From assembly GCA_902564295.1 (NCBI GenBank), contig CACFAO010000008.1, forward strand, positions 1 to 56,568: a stretch of DNA of 56,568 nt, in the 5' to 3' direction. This stretch comes from an uncultured Pelagibacteraceae bacterium. GTDB lineage: Bacteria; Pseudomonadota; Alphaproteobacteria; Pelagibacterales; AG-422-B15. Positions 1-9,613 of this stretch are shown here, piece by piece. The notes under the pieces are model-generated. The model was not told where the DNA came from. It saw only the letters and a program-made list of their open reading frames with translations, and did no database searches. The position numbers were made by a program, and so were the translations under genes. Each line of letters starts with the position of its first letter. Positions within the stretch are counted from its first letter, which is position 1.

Positions 1-2
1 TT

Positions 3-566
3 CTTGTTGCTATCGGGAAAGGAAGTATAAAGCCACATCAATTATCAAAGCTTAAGCCCCGTTCAACTTTATCATTTTTTTCTCGATACAGAAGAAGAGA
101 CACAAACGATAAGATGCCTTTAGAGATAAGTAACTTCCAACCTGGGATTGCAATTCATTATGCAGAATGCTGTTTCCCTTTACCCAATGAAAATATTTTG
201 GGACTTACATCAGAAGATTCAGGTGTAATCATTCACTCCAGTTTATGCAAGGAGCTAGATAAAGAAACAAAAAAAGAAGATTGGATCACAGCTACATGGA
301 AAGATGTAGATCCAAAGCAGTTTTTTTCGTCAAGAATAAAAGTCTCAGTTAAAAATGAACCCGGATCTTTAGGTAAATTAGCAACCATTGTTGGAAGTGC
401 AGGTGGCAATATAACTAATCTTAACATATCTGAAAAAGGCGATGATTATTTTGATATGATTTTTATTATTGACGTTCATAATCTTGATCATCTGGATAAG
501 ATTATAGAAACTCTCTCAGAGGTGGATATTGTAAGTTCTGTAAGTAGGCTTTTGATAAATTTATGA
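3..566 (+). CDS. rel: RelA/SpoT-type (p)ppGpp synthetase/hydrolase, C-terminal part
   Basis: The reading frame is open from base 3, so the gene starts before the window; about 187 residues remain. What is seen is the end of the TGS-side regulatory half (a basic stretch around SRYRRRDTNDK), the conserved zinc-finger-like segment (HYAECCFPLPNENILG) and a C-terminal ACT domain (VKNEPGSLGKLATIVG, then ITNLNI). These are the regulatory parts of Rel enzymes, which sense amino-acid starvation on the ribosome and make or degrade (p)ppGpp. The catalytic HD and synthetase domains lie outside the window, so activity cannot be judged. The stop overlaps the pyrE start by 4 bases (ATGA), so the two are probably co-transcribed. 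An ATG at 114 is internal, not the start. Confidence 0.93.
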   Translation, partial: LVAIGKGSIKPHQLSKLKPRSTLSFFSRYRRRDTNDKMPLEISNFQPGIAIHYAECCFPLPNENILGLTSEDSGVIIHSSLCKELDKETKKEDWITATWKDVDPKQFFSSRIKVSVKNEPGSLGKLATIVGSAGGNITNLNISEKGDDYFDMIFIIDVHNLDHLDKIIETLSEVDIVSSVSRLLINL

Positions 567-1147
567 AGACTGAAAAAGAAATAAAAGATTTTTTTGAAAA
601 AGTAGAAGCTATTCAGAATGGACATTTTATACTTTCATCGGGAAAAAGATCGAAAATTTACTGCCAGTGCTCAAAGTTATTTGAAGACCCTCGAAATGGA
701 GAGATGGTCTGCGAAGAGTTAAAGTACAGGGTGCAAGAAAATATTGATGAAAAGATTGATTATGTGATTTCACCTGCTTTAGGAGGTCTTCTCGTAGGGT
801 ATGAGCTTGCAAGATCTTTAGGATCAAAATTTATATTCTATGAGAGAGTCGATAACGAATTTGAATTGAGGAGAGGTTTTAATATTAAGGAAAATGCAAA
901 CGTCTTATTCGTTGAGGATGTAATTACAACAGGGAAATCAACAAATGAATGTTTAGAAAAACTAAAACCCCTAAATGTTAATTTATTAGGAATCGCAGCA
1001 ATCGTTGATCGTTCAAATCATAAATTATTTAAAGATCACAATGTAATATCAGTCCTAAAACTAGATATTCCAATTTATGACCCCAACAACCTCCCAGACG
1101 ATCTTAATAAAATACCTGCAACAAAACCTGGTAGTAGAGTAATATAA
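563..1147 (+). CDS. pyrE: Orotate phosphoribosyltransferase
   Basis: Transfers phosphoribose from PRPP to orotate to give OMP in pyrimidine synthesis, in the cytoplasm. The 194-residue product has the PRPP-binding signature near residues 115-128 (VLFVEDVITTGKST) and an N-terminal segment typical of the family (GHFILSSGKRS). Length is normal for the alphaproteobacterial form. It starts inside the rel stop (ATGA) and is followed immediately by pdxJ, so it belongs to the rel-pyrE-pdxJ-acpS-lepB-rnc-era-recO-parC operon-like run, an order common in alphaproteobacteria. Confidence 0.95.
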   Translation: MKTEKEIKDFFEKVEAIQNGHFILSSGKRSKIYCQCSKLFEDPRNGEMVCEELKYRVQENIDEKIDYVISPALGGLLVGYELARSLGSKFIFYERVDNEFELRRGFNIKENANVLFVEDVITTGKSTNECLEKLKPLNVNLLGIAAIVDRSNHKLFKDHNVISVLKLDIPIYDPNNLPDDLNKIPATKPGSRVI

Positions 1148-1888
1148 ATGACCCTACCTCGTCTTGGTGTAAATATTGATCACGTAGCAACTCTTAGAAA
1201 TGCCAGAGGAGAAAACTATCCAAGCCCATTAAGAGCTGCTCTTTTGTGCCAAGAATATGGAGCAGATGGCATAACTACGCATCTAAGAGAAGATAGGCGC
1301 CATATAAGAGACGATGATATTAATGAAATTATTGAACACATTTCCATTCCATTAAATTTTGAAATGGCACCAACCGATGAAATGGTTGATATAGCAGTGA
1401 ATGCAGGTCCGAATGCATGTTGTATTGTTCCAGAAAAAAGAGAAGAAATAACTACTGAGGGAGGAATAGATGTAAGAGGCAATCATAATATTCTCGTACC
1501 AAAAATTGAAAAGATAAAAAAAAATAACATAAGGGTCTCTTTATTTATAGACGCCTCAACGGACCAAATCAAAATGGCCAAAGAGATTGGCGCTGACATT
1601 GTGGAGCTTCATACTGGAGAATTTTGCAGAAAAATAAACTATAATGAAGATGCCTCATCAGAACTTGAACGGATTAAAGAAGCAGCAGATTTTAGTAATA
1701 GCATTGGACTTGAATTACATTTAGGTCATGGAATAACATTCGACTCTGTAGAGGAACTATCTAAGATAAAGGAAGTAAAAGAGTTTAACGTTGGACATTT
1801 TATTATTTCAGAATCGATTTTTATTGGACTAGAAAAGTCGATAAGTAAATTTAGAGAACTGATTAAAAAAGGAAGGAACATTCAGTGA
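1148..1888 (+). CDS. pdxJ: Pyridoxine 5'-phosphate synthase
   Basis: Condenses 1-deoxyxylulose 5-phosphate with 3-amino-2-oxopropyl phosphate to form pyridoxine 5'-phosphate, the last ring-closing step of the DXP-dependent vitamin B6 pathway. The 246-residue protein has the diagnostic N-terminus (LGVNIDHVATLRNARG) and the glycine-rich HLGHGI and FNVGHFI segments of this TIM-barrel family. It begins directly after the pyrE stop and its own stop overlaps the GTG start of acpS; pdxJ-acpS linkage is widely conserved. Confidence 0.97.
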   Translation: MTLPRLGVNIDHVATLRNARGENYPSPLRAALLCQEYGADGITTHLREDRRHIRDDDINEIIEHISIPLNFEMAPTDEMVDIAVNAGPNACCIVPEKREEITTEGGIDVRGNHNILVPKIEKIKKNNIRVSLFIDASTDQIKMAKEIGADIVELHTGEFCRKINYNEDASSELERIKEAADFSNSIGLELHLGHGITFDSVEELSKIKEVKEFNVGHFIISESIFIGLEKSISKFRELIKKGRNIQ

Positions 1889-2265
1889 TAGGCCTTGGAT
1901 CGGATTTGATTGATATACGCAGAATAGAAAATACACTTTCTAAGTTTGGAAATAGGTTTAAAAAAAGAATTTTTACAGAAAATGAGATAAAAAAATGTGA
2001 AAGAAGAAAAGAAAGCGCAGCTTGTTACGCTAAAAGGTTTGCAGCTAAAGAAGCCGCGGCAAAGGCTCTTGGTACAGGTTTTAGAAACGGAGTATTTTGG
2101 AGAGATTTAGAAGTTACCAATCTACCCTCAGGAAAACCTACGATTACTTTTCATGGAAATTCTCAACTTCAACTCAAAAAAATTGCGAATGATAAGGAGC
2201 CAGACATAAGTTTAACAATTACTGATGAGTTTCCTTACGCTCAAGCAATTGTAACAATAAATTAA
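1885..2265 (+). CDS. acpS: Holo-[acyl-carrier-protein] synthase
   Basis: Attaches 4'-phosphopantetheine from CoA to acyl carrier protein. The 126-residue product matches the family length and shows both motif regions: the N-terminal IGLGSDLIDI and the central FAAKEAAAKALGTG, which carries the Mg-binding glutamate. The start is a GTG whose last two bases lie in the pdxJ TGA stop (GTGA overlap), so translation is probably coupled. An ATG alternative is not available nearby. Four bases separate it from lepB. Confidence 0.96.
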   Translation: MIGLGSDLIDIRRIENTLSKFGNRFKKRIFTENEIKKCERRKESAACYAKRFAAKEAAAKALGTGFRNGVFWRDLEVTNLPSGKPTITFHGNSQLQLKKIANDKEPDISLTITDEFPYAQAIVTIN

Positions 2266-2269
2266 TTTA

Positions 2270-3004
2270 ATGAGCGATAAATTTCTCAGTAAATCATGGT
2301 TTAAATCAAATTTGTTAACATTGATTTATGCACTGTTAATAGCTTTATTGATCAGAACTTTTTTATTCCAACCATTTTTTATTCCCTCTTCCTCGATGGA
2401 GCCTAACTTACTTATTGGAGATCGGTTATTTGCTTCAAAGTATGATTATGGTTACAGTAAACATTCATTTCCATTTAGTCTTGGGCCAATATCAGATCGA
2501 GTTTTATCAACAAGTCCAGAAAGAGGAGATGTTATAATATTTAAACCGCCTCATACTAATTTAGACTATATTAAAAGATTAGTAGGCATGCCGGGTGATA
2601 TCATTAAAGTCAAAGATGGTAAATTAATCATTAATGGTGAAAGCGCTAAATATAAAGAATTAAGAGAGGATACGAAAATTTTAAAAAATGGACGTGTAAT
2701 AAAAGTAAGAGTTCTCATCGAAACTTTACCAAATGGAAAATCATATGAAATTTATAATTATTTAGACGGATCCCCAGGTGATAATACTAATGAAATAATT
2801 GTTCCTAATGACAGTTACTTTTTCCTAGGTGATAATAGAGATAATTCAAATGATAGCCGATTCTGGGGCTCTGTAAATTTTGAGAGATTAGTAGGTAAAG
2901 CACGAATTATATTTTTTTCAACTGAAGGTGGTTCAAAATTTTATGAAATTTGGAAGTGGCCTTTTGATATACAATTTAAAAGGTTGCTTAAGCTAATAAG
3001 TTAA
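2270..3004 (+). CDS. lepB: Signal peptidase I
   Basis: Inner-membrane serine protease that removes signal peptides from exported proteins. The 244-residue protein has an N-terminal membrane segment (about residues 14-33), the catalytic serine in IPSSSMEP and the catalytic lysine in YIKRLVGMPGD, followed by the GDNRDNSNDSR box. Its stop overlaps the rnc start (TAATG), consistent with the common lepB-rnc-era operon. Confidence 0.96.
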   Translation: MSDKFLSKSWFKSNLLTLIYALLIALLIRTFLFQPFFIPSSSMEPNLLIGDRLFASKYDYGYSKHSFPFSLGPISDRVLSTSPERGDVIIFKPPHTNLDYIKRLVGMPGDIIKVKDGKLIINGESAKYKELREDTKILKNGRVIKVRVLIETLPNGKSYEIYNYLDGSPGDNTNEIIVPNDSYFFLGDNRDNSNDSRFWGSVNFERLVGKARIIFFSTEGGSKFYEIWKWPFDIQFKRLLKLIS

Positions 3005-3684
3005 TGGTAAAAAATATATCAATTTTAGAAAAAAAAATTTCCTACAAATTTAAAGACAAAACCCTATTAAAACGGGCAGTCACACATAAGAGTTACAAAA
3101 AACTAGAAAGTAATGAAAATCTAGAATTTCTTGGTGATAGGGTGTTAGGATTAGTAATTTCAGAGAGACTTTTAATAGATAAGCCTGATAAACAAGAAGG
3201 TTCTCTCGACAAAATGCTAAGTAGTCTGGTAAACAAAAATGCCTGCCATGAAATAGCAAAAAAAATATCCCTTGGAGATTTTATTCTTTTAGGACAAACT
3301 GAAAAATCATCACTCGGTAACAATAAAAAAAGTATTCTATCTGATGCATGTGAAGCATTGTTGGGAGCAATATATTTAGACTCTAGTTTTACTCAGGTAA
3401 GAAAAGTTATATTTGAATTATGGAAAACAAAGTTTGATAATATTTCTGAAGATATTATTGATGCAAAATCAAAGCTACAAGAGTGGACTCTAAAAAAATA
3501 TAAAACTCTTCCTAAGTATAAAACAATCAGTAAAACTGGTCCTGACCATAATCCTAAATTTAAAATTCAAGTTGAATTTATGAATTATAAAAAAGCTATT
3601 GGAACTTCTTCATCAATAAAAGAATCAGAAAAAAATGCTGCACTTGCTTTCATAGAGAAAAATAAGATAAATTCTATTAAATGA
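3004..3684 (+). CDS. rnc: Ribonuclease III
   Basis: Cleaves double-stranded RNA, including rRNA precursors and structured mRNAs. The 226-residue protein has the signature NENLEFLGDRVLGLV with the acidic catalytic residues, a second acidic box (DACEALLGAIYLD) and a C-terminal double-stranded RNA binding domain (about residues 155-222). It overlaps lepB by one base and era by four bases (ATGA). Confidence 0.96.
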   Translation: MVKNISILEKKISYKFKDKTLLKRAVTHKSYKKLESNENLEFLGDRVLGLVISERLLIDKPDKQEGSLDKMLSSLVNKNACHEIAKKISLGDFILLGQTEKSSLGNNKKSILSDACEALLGAIYLDSSFTQVRKVIFELWKTKFDNISEDIIDAKSKLQEWTLKKYKTLPKYKTISKTGPDHNPKFKIQVEFMNYKKAIGTSSSIKESEKNAALAFIEKNKINSIK

Positions 3685-4529
3685 AGAGTGGAAACATTGT
3701 ATTAATTGGGCCAACAAATTCTGGAAAGTCATCTCTTGTTAATAAAATAATGGGGCAGCGGGTATCACTTGTTTCAAGGAAAAAACAGTCAACTACATTT
3801 AATCAAAAGGTCTATAAGAAATTTTCTGAAAATGAATTTATTATCCAAGATACACCAGGCTTTTTTTCGAGTAGAAAAAAAATTAATAATAATATTATTT
3901 CATCTCCTCTTGCGGAAATTGAGACTTCAGATTTAATTTACGTTGTCGTAGATATTTCTTTAAGAATTAATAATGAATATAAAAAAATTATTAACTCTCT
4001 TGAAAATAAAATTGAAAAACAGCATGTATTTCTAATACTGAATAAAATAGACAAAGTTAAGAAAGATAAAGTACTTAGTGCAATTAAATTTTATTCTAAA
4101 GAAAAAATATTTAATGAAATATTCCCAATCTCAAGTCTAACAGGTGAAGGAGTTGCAAATCTCATAAAATTTTCAAAGAAATTTACTATTAAAACTTCAA
4201 TAAAAAGCGAGCCTTCTAGTAATATACAGATTAAGAAGAAGCTATTTTACTCAGAAGTAACACGTGAAAAAATACTAGATAAGATACATAGAGAGATACC
4301 TTATCAGTGTGATGTCGTAACTGAAAAGATTAATAGGGTTGAAAGTCAAATCAAAATATACCAATCGATTTTAGTTAAAAGACAATCACATAAGAATATA
4401 CTTGTTGGAAAGAAAGGTTCAATGTTGAAAGAAATTGGTCAAGCTTCAAGAAAAGAAATTGCAAGATTTGAAAACAAAAAGATTCACCTATTTTTATTTG
4501 TAAAGCTGACTAAAGAAAAGAAAATATGA
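3681..4529 (+). CDS. era: GTPase Era, ribosome assembly factor
   Basis: Essential-type GTPase that binds the 3' end of 16S rRNA during 30S maturation. Seen are the P-loop (GPTNSGKSS), DTPG box, NKID box and a C-terminal KH domain with the GKKGSMLKEIG loop. At 282 residues it is slightly shorter than the usual ~300. The effector region reads QSTTF rather than the more usual QTTR, a minor divergence. Overlaps rnc and recO by four bases each. Confidence 0.95.
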   Translation: MKSGNIVLIGPTNSGKSSLVNKIMGQRVSLVSRKKQSTTFNQKVYKKFSENEFIIQDTPGFFSSRKKINNNIISSPLAEIETSDLIYVVVDISLRINNEYKKIINSLENKIEKQHVFLILNKIDKVKKDKVLSAIKFYSKEKIFNEIFPISSLTGEGVANLIKFSKKFTIKTSIKSEPSSNIQIKKKLFYSEVTREKILDKIHREIPYQCDVVTEKINRVESQIKIYQSILVKRQSHKNILVGKKGSMLKEIGQASRKEIARFENKKIHLFLFVKLTKEKKI

Positions 4530-5248
4530 GGTGGTCTGGAACAGGATTTGTATTAGGATTTAAAAAATACAATGAGTCGTCTTATATTTTAGATGCGTTT
4601 ACAGAAGATCATGGAAGGCATAAGGGATTAATTAGAGGAATACATTCGAAAAACTTACGTGCAGTAATAGAGCCAGGAAATGAAGTAATGTTAAATTGGT
4701 CTGGACGTTTAGAAAGCCACTTGGGTAATTATACTGTTGAACCTATTAAATTGTGGTCATCTTATATACTGAATCGTAAAGTAAATTTGCATGGCATAAA
4801 TTCTATTTGTTCAATAATTATATCTACTATGGCTGAGAAACAGCAAAATGCGTTTATGTATGAAAAGTCACTAAGTCTAATAAAAGATATATGTAAGAAC
4901 AAAGAAGATTGGATCAAAAGTTATATTTTTTGGGAAATTGATTTACTGTCAGATATTGGTTACGGCCTAGACTTAACTGAATGCGCAGTAACATCTGAGA
5001 CAGAAAATTTAAAGTTTGTTTCGCCAAGTAGCGGAAGGGCTGTAACCATAGAAGGAGCAGGATCTTATAAAGATAAATTATTTAAACTACCTAACTTTTT
5101 AATCAACAGATCTTCTGAATATAATAATGAAGATTTAGAGAATGCACTTAGTCTGACAGAGCATTTTTTTCGTAAGAGATTTTATGAGCCAAATAATCTT
5201 AACTTCCCAAAAAGCAGGAATCATCTAAAAATTTCAATTATAAAATGA
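4526..5248 (+). CDS. recO: DNA repair protein RecO
   Basis: Helps load RecA on gapped DNA together with RecR. The 240-residue protein has an N-terminal OB fold ([19 protein letters not shown]) and the alphaproteobacterial C-terminal signature DLTECAVT followed by [11 protein letters not shown]. The position between era and parC is the usual alphaproteobacterial one. It overlaps both neighbours by four bases. Confidence 0.92.
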   Translation: MRWSGTGFVLGFKKYNESSYILDAFTEDHGRHKGLIRGIHSKNLRAVIEPGNEVMLNWSGRLESHLGNYTVEPIKLWSSYILNRKVNLHGINSICSIIISTMAEKQQNAFMYEKSLSLIKDICKNKEDWIKSYIFWEIDLLSDIGYGLDLTECAVTSETENLKFVSPSSGRAVTIEGAGSYKDKLFKLPNFLINRSSEYNNEDLENALSLTEHFFRKRFYEPNNLNFPKSRNHLKISIIK

Positions 5249-7449
5249 AAATCAAAAACATTAACTTCACTGACGCGTTAGAACAAAAGTATCTATCATA
5301 CGCACTTTCAACAATTACTCATAGAGCGCTACCAGATATTCGTGATGGGCTAAAGCCGGTTCATAGAAGGCTATTGTTTGCAATGTTTCAATTGAGGCTT
5401 AACTCAAGTTCTGGTTTTAAGAAATCAGCAAGAATAGTTGGCGATGTAATTGGTAAATTTCACCCCCACGGAGATCAGTCTGTTTATGAAGCACTCGTGA
5501 GATTAGCTCAGAATTTTTCAACAAGGTATCCGTTAGTTGACGGCCAAGGAAATTTTGGCAACATTGATGGAGATAATGCAGCTGCAATGAGATATACAGA
5601 GGCAAGATTGACTGCGTTAGCAGAGCTAATGCTAAAAGATATATCAGAGGATACCATTGATTATATTAATACATATGATGGCATCGATCACGAGCCAATA
5701 GTACTTCCATCAGCATTTCCAAATCTGCTAGCTAATGGAAGTTCAGGAATTGCAGTTGGAATGGCGACAAATATTCCTCCCCATAACATCAATGAATTAT
5801 TTAAGGCTTTATCAAAATTATTAAAAAATCCAAATTATACTAATTCACAATTACTAAAGCTTATTCCAGGACCAGATTTTCCAACAGGAGGCGAAATCAT
5901 TGACAGTGATGATGCATTGAAAGATGCCTATGTCAAAGGAAAGGGAACAATAAGGCTTCGGGCAAGATGGAAAAAAGAAGACCTTGGAAGAGGTCAATTT
6001 CAAATTATTGTTTATGAAATTCCCTATCAAGTAAATAAAGCTAGAATTATAGAAAAAATATCTGATCTTATTGATAATAAGAAAGCAAATTATCTAGAGG
6101 CAATTCAAGATGAGTCTGCAGAAGACATCAGAATAGTTCTCATTCCAAAAAATAGAAGTTTTAAAGCTGAAGTAATTTTTGAGGACTTATGTAAGAATTC
6201 AGATTTAGAAATTAGATACGCCATTAATTTTAATGCAATCAATCACAAACTCGAGCCAAAATTATTTTCACTTAAAGAGAGCTTAAAATCATTTATTGAC
6301 CATAGATTTAATGTTTTAAAGAGAAGGACAAAATATCGATTAATTCAAACCGAGAATAGACTAGAAATTCTTAAAGGCTTTTTAATAGTTTATAAAAATT
6401 TAAACAAAGTTATTAAAATTATTAGAACAGAAGCAGATCCAGAGAAAAAGTTGATTAGTGTATTTAGAATAAATAAGAGGCAAGCCGAAGCAATATTGGC
6501 AATGAGGCTAAGGCAATTAAAAAAATTAGAAGAAAAAGAAATCAAAAAAGAAAATGAAGATTTGAATACATACAAGAAAGAATTAAACAAACTACTAAAA
6601 TCAAAAAAAGAGCAAATAAAGGAATTAAATTTAGAATTCTCAAAAAGTTTAGAAATATTTTCAAAAGATGAAAATGCTACAAATAGAAAAACTATTGTTA
6701 ATACAGAATATAAAGAAATTGACTACTCGACTGAAGAATTTGAAAGTAAAGATCCCGTGACAGTGATACTCTCAAAAAATGGATGGATAAAAACTATAAA
6801 AGGACATCAGGATGATTATACAAACGTGAAGTATAAAGAAGGAGATGCTGAGAAATTTATTATTAAACTTAAAAATAATAGTAAACTTCTGCTTTTTTCT
6901 ACTTTAGGTAAATTTTATACAATTAATTGTAACAAGATATCTGCCGGAAGAGGTTTTGGCGATCCTGTTAGTCTATTGATAGATAAAAATGATAATGAAG
7001 AAATTTTATTTGCAACTACTTATGAGCAAGAAAGGGAATATCTCATTACCAGTAGTGCAGGAAAAGGATTTTTCGTAAATACCTCAGATTTAATGGCGTC
7101 TACTAAATCGGGGAAAAGGGTTATGAATTTAAAAGGTAGTGATAAAGCCATTTCCTGTTTTCAAAAAAAAGGGGACTTAATAGCTGTTTTTAGTGGTGAA
7201 AAGAAATCGGTGAAACTTCTAATTTTTGATCATTCTGAAATACCTTTAATGCAAAAAGGAAGAGGGGTGACTTTACAGAAATTCAAAAGTGGAAAAACTT
7301 TGAGCGGTATTTGCTTTGACTCTAAGGAAGGTATTTTAAATGAGAATAATGGTAAAACTATATTGGCGGCCAATGAAATAAAAAAATGGCTGGGTAAAAG
7401 AGCACAAGCTGGTAAAATTGAACCAAAAAGTTTACATTCCAAAATTTAA
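5245..7449 (+). CDS. parC: DNA topoisomerase IV subunit A
   Basis: Cuts and rejoins DNA for decatenation of daughter chromosomes, working with ParE. The 734-residue length and the segment [20 protein letters not shown], with the catalytic tyrosine near residue 117, are typical of alphaproteobacterial ParC rather than GyrA. The quinolone-determining region reads [14 protein letters not shown], with Gln where enterobacterial ParC has Ser80; Gln appears to be natural in this lineage. A lysine- and glutamate-rich coiled coil lies near residues 420-475 and a beta-pinwheel-like C-terminus follows. Last gene of the rel-parC run. Confidence 0.95.
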   Translation: MKIKNINFTDALEQKYLSYALSTITHRALPDIRDGLKPVHRRLLFAMFQLRLNSSSGFKKSARIVGDVIGKFHPHGDQSVYEALVRLAQNFSTRYPLVDGQGNFGNIDGDNAAAMRYTEARLTALAELMLKDISEDTIDYINTYDGIDHEPIVLPSAFPNLLANGSSGIAVGMATNIPPHNINELFKALSKLLKNPNYTNSQLLKLIPGPDFPTGGEIIDSDDALKDAYVKGKGTIRLRARWKKEDLGRGQFQIIVYEIPYQVNKARIIEKISDLIDNKKANYLEAIQDESAEDIRIVLIPKNRSFKAEVIFEDLCKNSDLEIRYAINFNAINHKLEPKLFSLKESLKSFIDHRFNVLKRRTKYRLIQTENRLEILKGFLIVYKNLNKVIKIIRTEADPEKKLISVFRINKRQAEAILAMRLRQLKKLEEKEIKKENEDLNTYKKELNKLLKSKKEQIKELNLEFSKSLEIFSKDENATNRKTIVNTEYKEIDYSTEEFESKDPVTVILSKNGWIKTIKGHQDDYTNVKYKEGDAEKFIIKLKNNSKLLLFSTLGKFYTINCNKISAGRGFGDPVSLLIDKNDNEEILFATTYEQEREYLITSSAGKGFFVNTSDLMASTKSGKRVMNLKGSDKAISCFQKKGDLIAVFSGEKKSVKLLIFDHSEIPLMQKGRGVTLQKFKSGKTLSGICFDSKEGILNENNGKTILAANEIKKWLGKRAQAGKIEPKSLHSKI

Positions 7450-7467
7450 TATCTATCTTAGTTTTAT

Positions 7468-8757
7468 ATGGAAAACTATCCAGACAGTTACTATGCAATA
7501 AATATAGAGACTCTAAAGAAACCTTATGATCAACTAATTGATAATCATGAGTGTGACATCTGTGTAGTCGGTGGAGGTTTTTCAGGGCTATCAACAGCTA
7601 TTGAGGCTGGAAAAAAAGGACTTAAGGTAATTGTTATTGAGCAAAATTTATTTGGATGGGGCGCTTCGGGCAGAAATGGAGGCCAAATCTGGAATGACGT
7701 ATCATGGGGTATAGACGTAATTGAGAAGAAATATGGAATAAAACTTGCAAGGCAAATCTGGGATATATCACAAGCTTCTGTAGATTTAATTGACGACAGA
7801 ATAAAGGAATTTGGCATTGAATGTGATAAAAAAAATGGGGGAATTAGTGCTGCTACTAGTGCGGCCAAACTAAGAGAGTACGAAGAAAATAGAGAGTATA
7901 AAATAAAAACATACAACTATGATAATTTAGAACTCCTTGACAAAAATAGCGTCGATAAAGAAATTGGTTCATCAATTTATTACGGGGGTGTCCTTGATAA
8001 AGGTGCGGGGCATTTACACCCAATTAAATATGCATTGGGTTTGGTAAAAGCGGCAGAAAAATTAAATGTACAACTTTATGAAAGATCTGTGGTTACTAAG
8101 ATTAATAAAACAAGTAATGCGGTTGAGGTTCTTACAGATAGAGGGATGGTAAAAGCTAAAAAAATAGCAGTATGTTGCAACGCCTATATTAAAGGTCTCA
8201 ATTTAGGTATTGAAAATAGAATAATGCCATGTGCAACTTATATTGTCTGTACTGAGCCATTAAGTAAAAATTTACAGAGAGAAATACTGCCAAACGATTA
8301 TTGCGTTAGTGATACAAATTTTGATTTAAATTATTATAGATTATCTGAAAGCAAGAGAATGATATTTGGTGGTGCAGTAGGCTATTCACTAAAGATTGTA
8401 GAGGGATTAAAAAAGAGAACCAAGAGGCAATTAAATAAAGTTTATCCGAATTTAAGTGGATTAAAAATTGACTATATTTGGGGTGGATTAATTGCGTTAA
8501 CAATGAATAGGGTGCCTGACATTGGGATGGTGAATGACAAAATTTATTATGCTCAAGGCTTCTCAGGACATGGAGTTGCATTAACTGGAATTGCTGGAAA
8601 GATTTTAGCAGAAAATATGGTAAGTGAAAAAACAAAGGAGCTTGAGGCATTTGAAAAGATTAAACACAAAAATTTTCCTGGAGGAAGATTATTTAGAATG
8701 CCTTTGCTTGTAACCATAAGCTCTATGCAAAGAATGATGGATATTTTTAATGTATAA
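7468..8757 (+). CDS. FAD-dependent amine oxidase, PuuB/OrdL-like (gamma-glutamylputrescine oxidase family)
   Basis: DAO-family flavoprotein of 429 residues. The dinucleotide-binding motif is at about residues 32-38 (VVGGGFSGLS), followed by the ASGRNGGQI segment characteristic of PuuB/OrdL proteins; the start YPDSYYA also matches that group. In the Puu pathway the enzyme oxidises gamma-glutamylputrescine, but related proteins act on other amines, so the substrate is inferred. It overlaps the following dehydrogenase by eight bases, suggesting a two-gene unit. aguA-aguB elsewhere in the window would supply putrescine, which makes a polyamine role plausible. Confidence 0.8.
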   Translation: MENYPDSYYAINIETLKKPYDQLIDNHECDICVVGGGFSGLSTAIEAGKKGLKVIVIEQNLFGWGASGRNGGQIWNDVSWGIDVIEKKYGIKLARQIWDISQASVDLIDDRIKEFGIECDKKNGGISAATSAAKLREYEENREYKIKTYNYDNLELLDKNSVDKEIGSSIYYGGVLDKGAGHLHPIKYALGLVKAAEKLNVQLYERSVVTKINKTSNAVEVLTDRGMVKAKKIAVCCNAYIKGLNLGIENRIMPCATYIVCTEPLSKNLQREILPNDYCVSDTNFDLNYYRLSESKRMIFGGAVGYSLKIVEGLKKRTKRQLNKVYPNLSGLKIDYIWGGLIALTMNRVPDIGMVNDKIYYAQGFSGHGVALTGIAGKILAENMVSEKTKELEAFEKIKHKNFPGGRLFRMPLLVTISSMQRMMDIFNV

Positions 8758-9613
8758 CATTCTTTTTATAGGGATTGGAAAAATGGGTTCTCCAATGGCT
8801 GGTTACCTATCAAAAAAACATGATGTTTCTATCTATAATCGTACAAAAAGTAAATGTGATAATTGGATCAAAAATTATAAAGGAAAAGTTATTGATAAAT
8901 TATCAGAAACTAATCAAAAATATGATTTCATAATTTCGTGTGTAGGCAACGATGAAGATTTAAAAGAAATCACCTCGATCGATAAAGGTTGCCTAAACTC
9001 TCTTAAAGAAAAGTCAATATTCATTGATCATTCAACTGTTTCTCCAAGAATTGTAAGAGAAGTAGAAAAAAGCTTGGAAAATTTAGGCGTTAGTTTCCTT
9101 GATGCCCCAATATCAGGTGGACAAGCGGGAGCGGAGAAAGGCCAATTAAGCATAATGATTGGAGGTTCAGAGAAGGCATATGAAAGAAGTATTGAAATAT
9201 TAGGATCGTATGGAAAAAAAATAAAATATATGGGCCCTTCGGGATCTGGTCAACTAACCAAAATAATTAATCAAATTTGCATTGCAGGACTAGTTCAAGG
9301 CTTATCAGAATCAATTTATTTTATGAAACAGACTAATTTAAACCCTGATGATGTATTGGATGTAATTTCATCAGGTGCTGCACAATCATGGCAAATGGAT
9401 AATCGTTTTAATTCAATGGTAGCGGGAGAATTTGACTTTGGTTTTGCAGTTGATTTAATGAGAAAAGATCTTTCTATTGCATTTGCAGAAGCAGATACAC
9501 ACGGAATTAATTTAGAGGTGACTAGAATTGTCGACAAATTCTATAGTGATGTTCAAAATTTAGGTGGTAATAAACTTGATACATCAAGCTTAATAAAACG
9601 TTTAATCAATTAG
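8750..9613 (+). CDS. NAD(P)-dependent beta-hydroxyacid dehydrogenase (3-hydroxyisobutyrate dehydrogenase family)
   Basis: The 287-residue protein has an N-terminal Rossmann motif (FIGIGKMGSPMAGYL), the substrate-binding signature (FLDAPISGGQAGAEKG) and the catalytic-lysine region (GSGQLTKIINQ) of 3-hydroxyisobutyrate and tartronate semialdehyde reductases. These oxidise or reduce small beta-hydroxy acids; the exact substrate is not readable. It overlaps the upstream amine oxidase by eight bases, so it may reduce or oxidise the aldehyde-derived product of that enzyme (inference). Its 3' end overlaps hemB, on the other strand, by 12 bases. Confidence 0.85.
   Translation: MYNILFIGIGKMGSPMAGYLSKKHDVSIYNRTKSKCDNWIKNYKGKVIDKLSETNQKYDFIISCVGNDEDLKEITSIDKGCLNSLKEKSIFIDHSTVSPRIVREVEKSLENLGVSFLDAPISGGQAGAEKGQLSIMIGGSEKAYERSIEILGSYGKKIKYMGPSGSGQLTKIINQICIAGLVQGLSESIYFMKQTNLNPDDVLDVISSGAAQSWQMDNRFNSMVAGEFDFGFAVDLMRKDLSIAFAEADTHGINLEVTRIVDKFYSDVQNLGGNKLDTSSLIKRLIN

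Noticed and set aside
7545-7916. 123-codon open frame on the - strand inside the amine oxidase gene
   Set aside because: It lies fully within a well-supported gene on the other strand and its product shows no family features.
8306-8650. 114-codon antisense open frame
   Set aside because: Shadow of the amine oxidase gene, with no ribosome site or recognisable domain.
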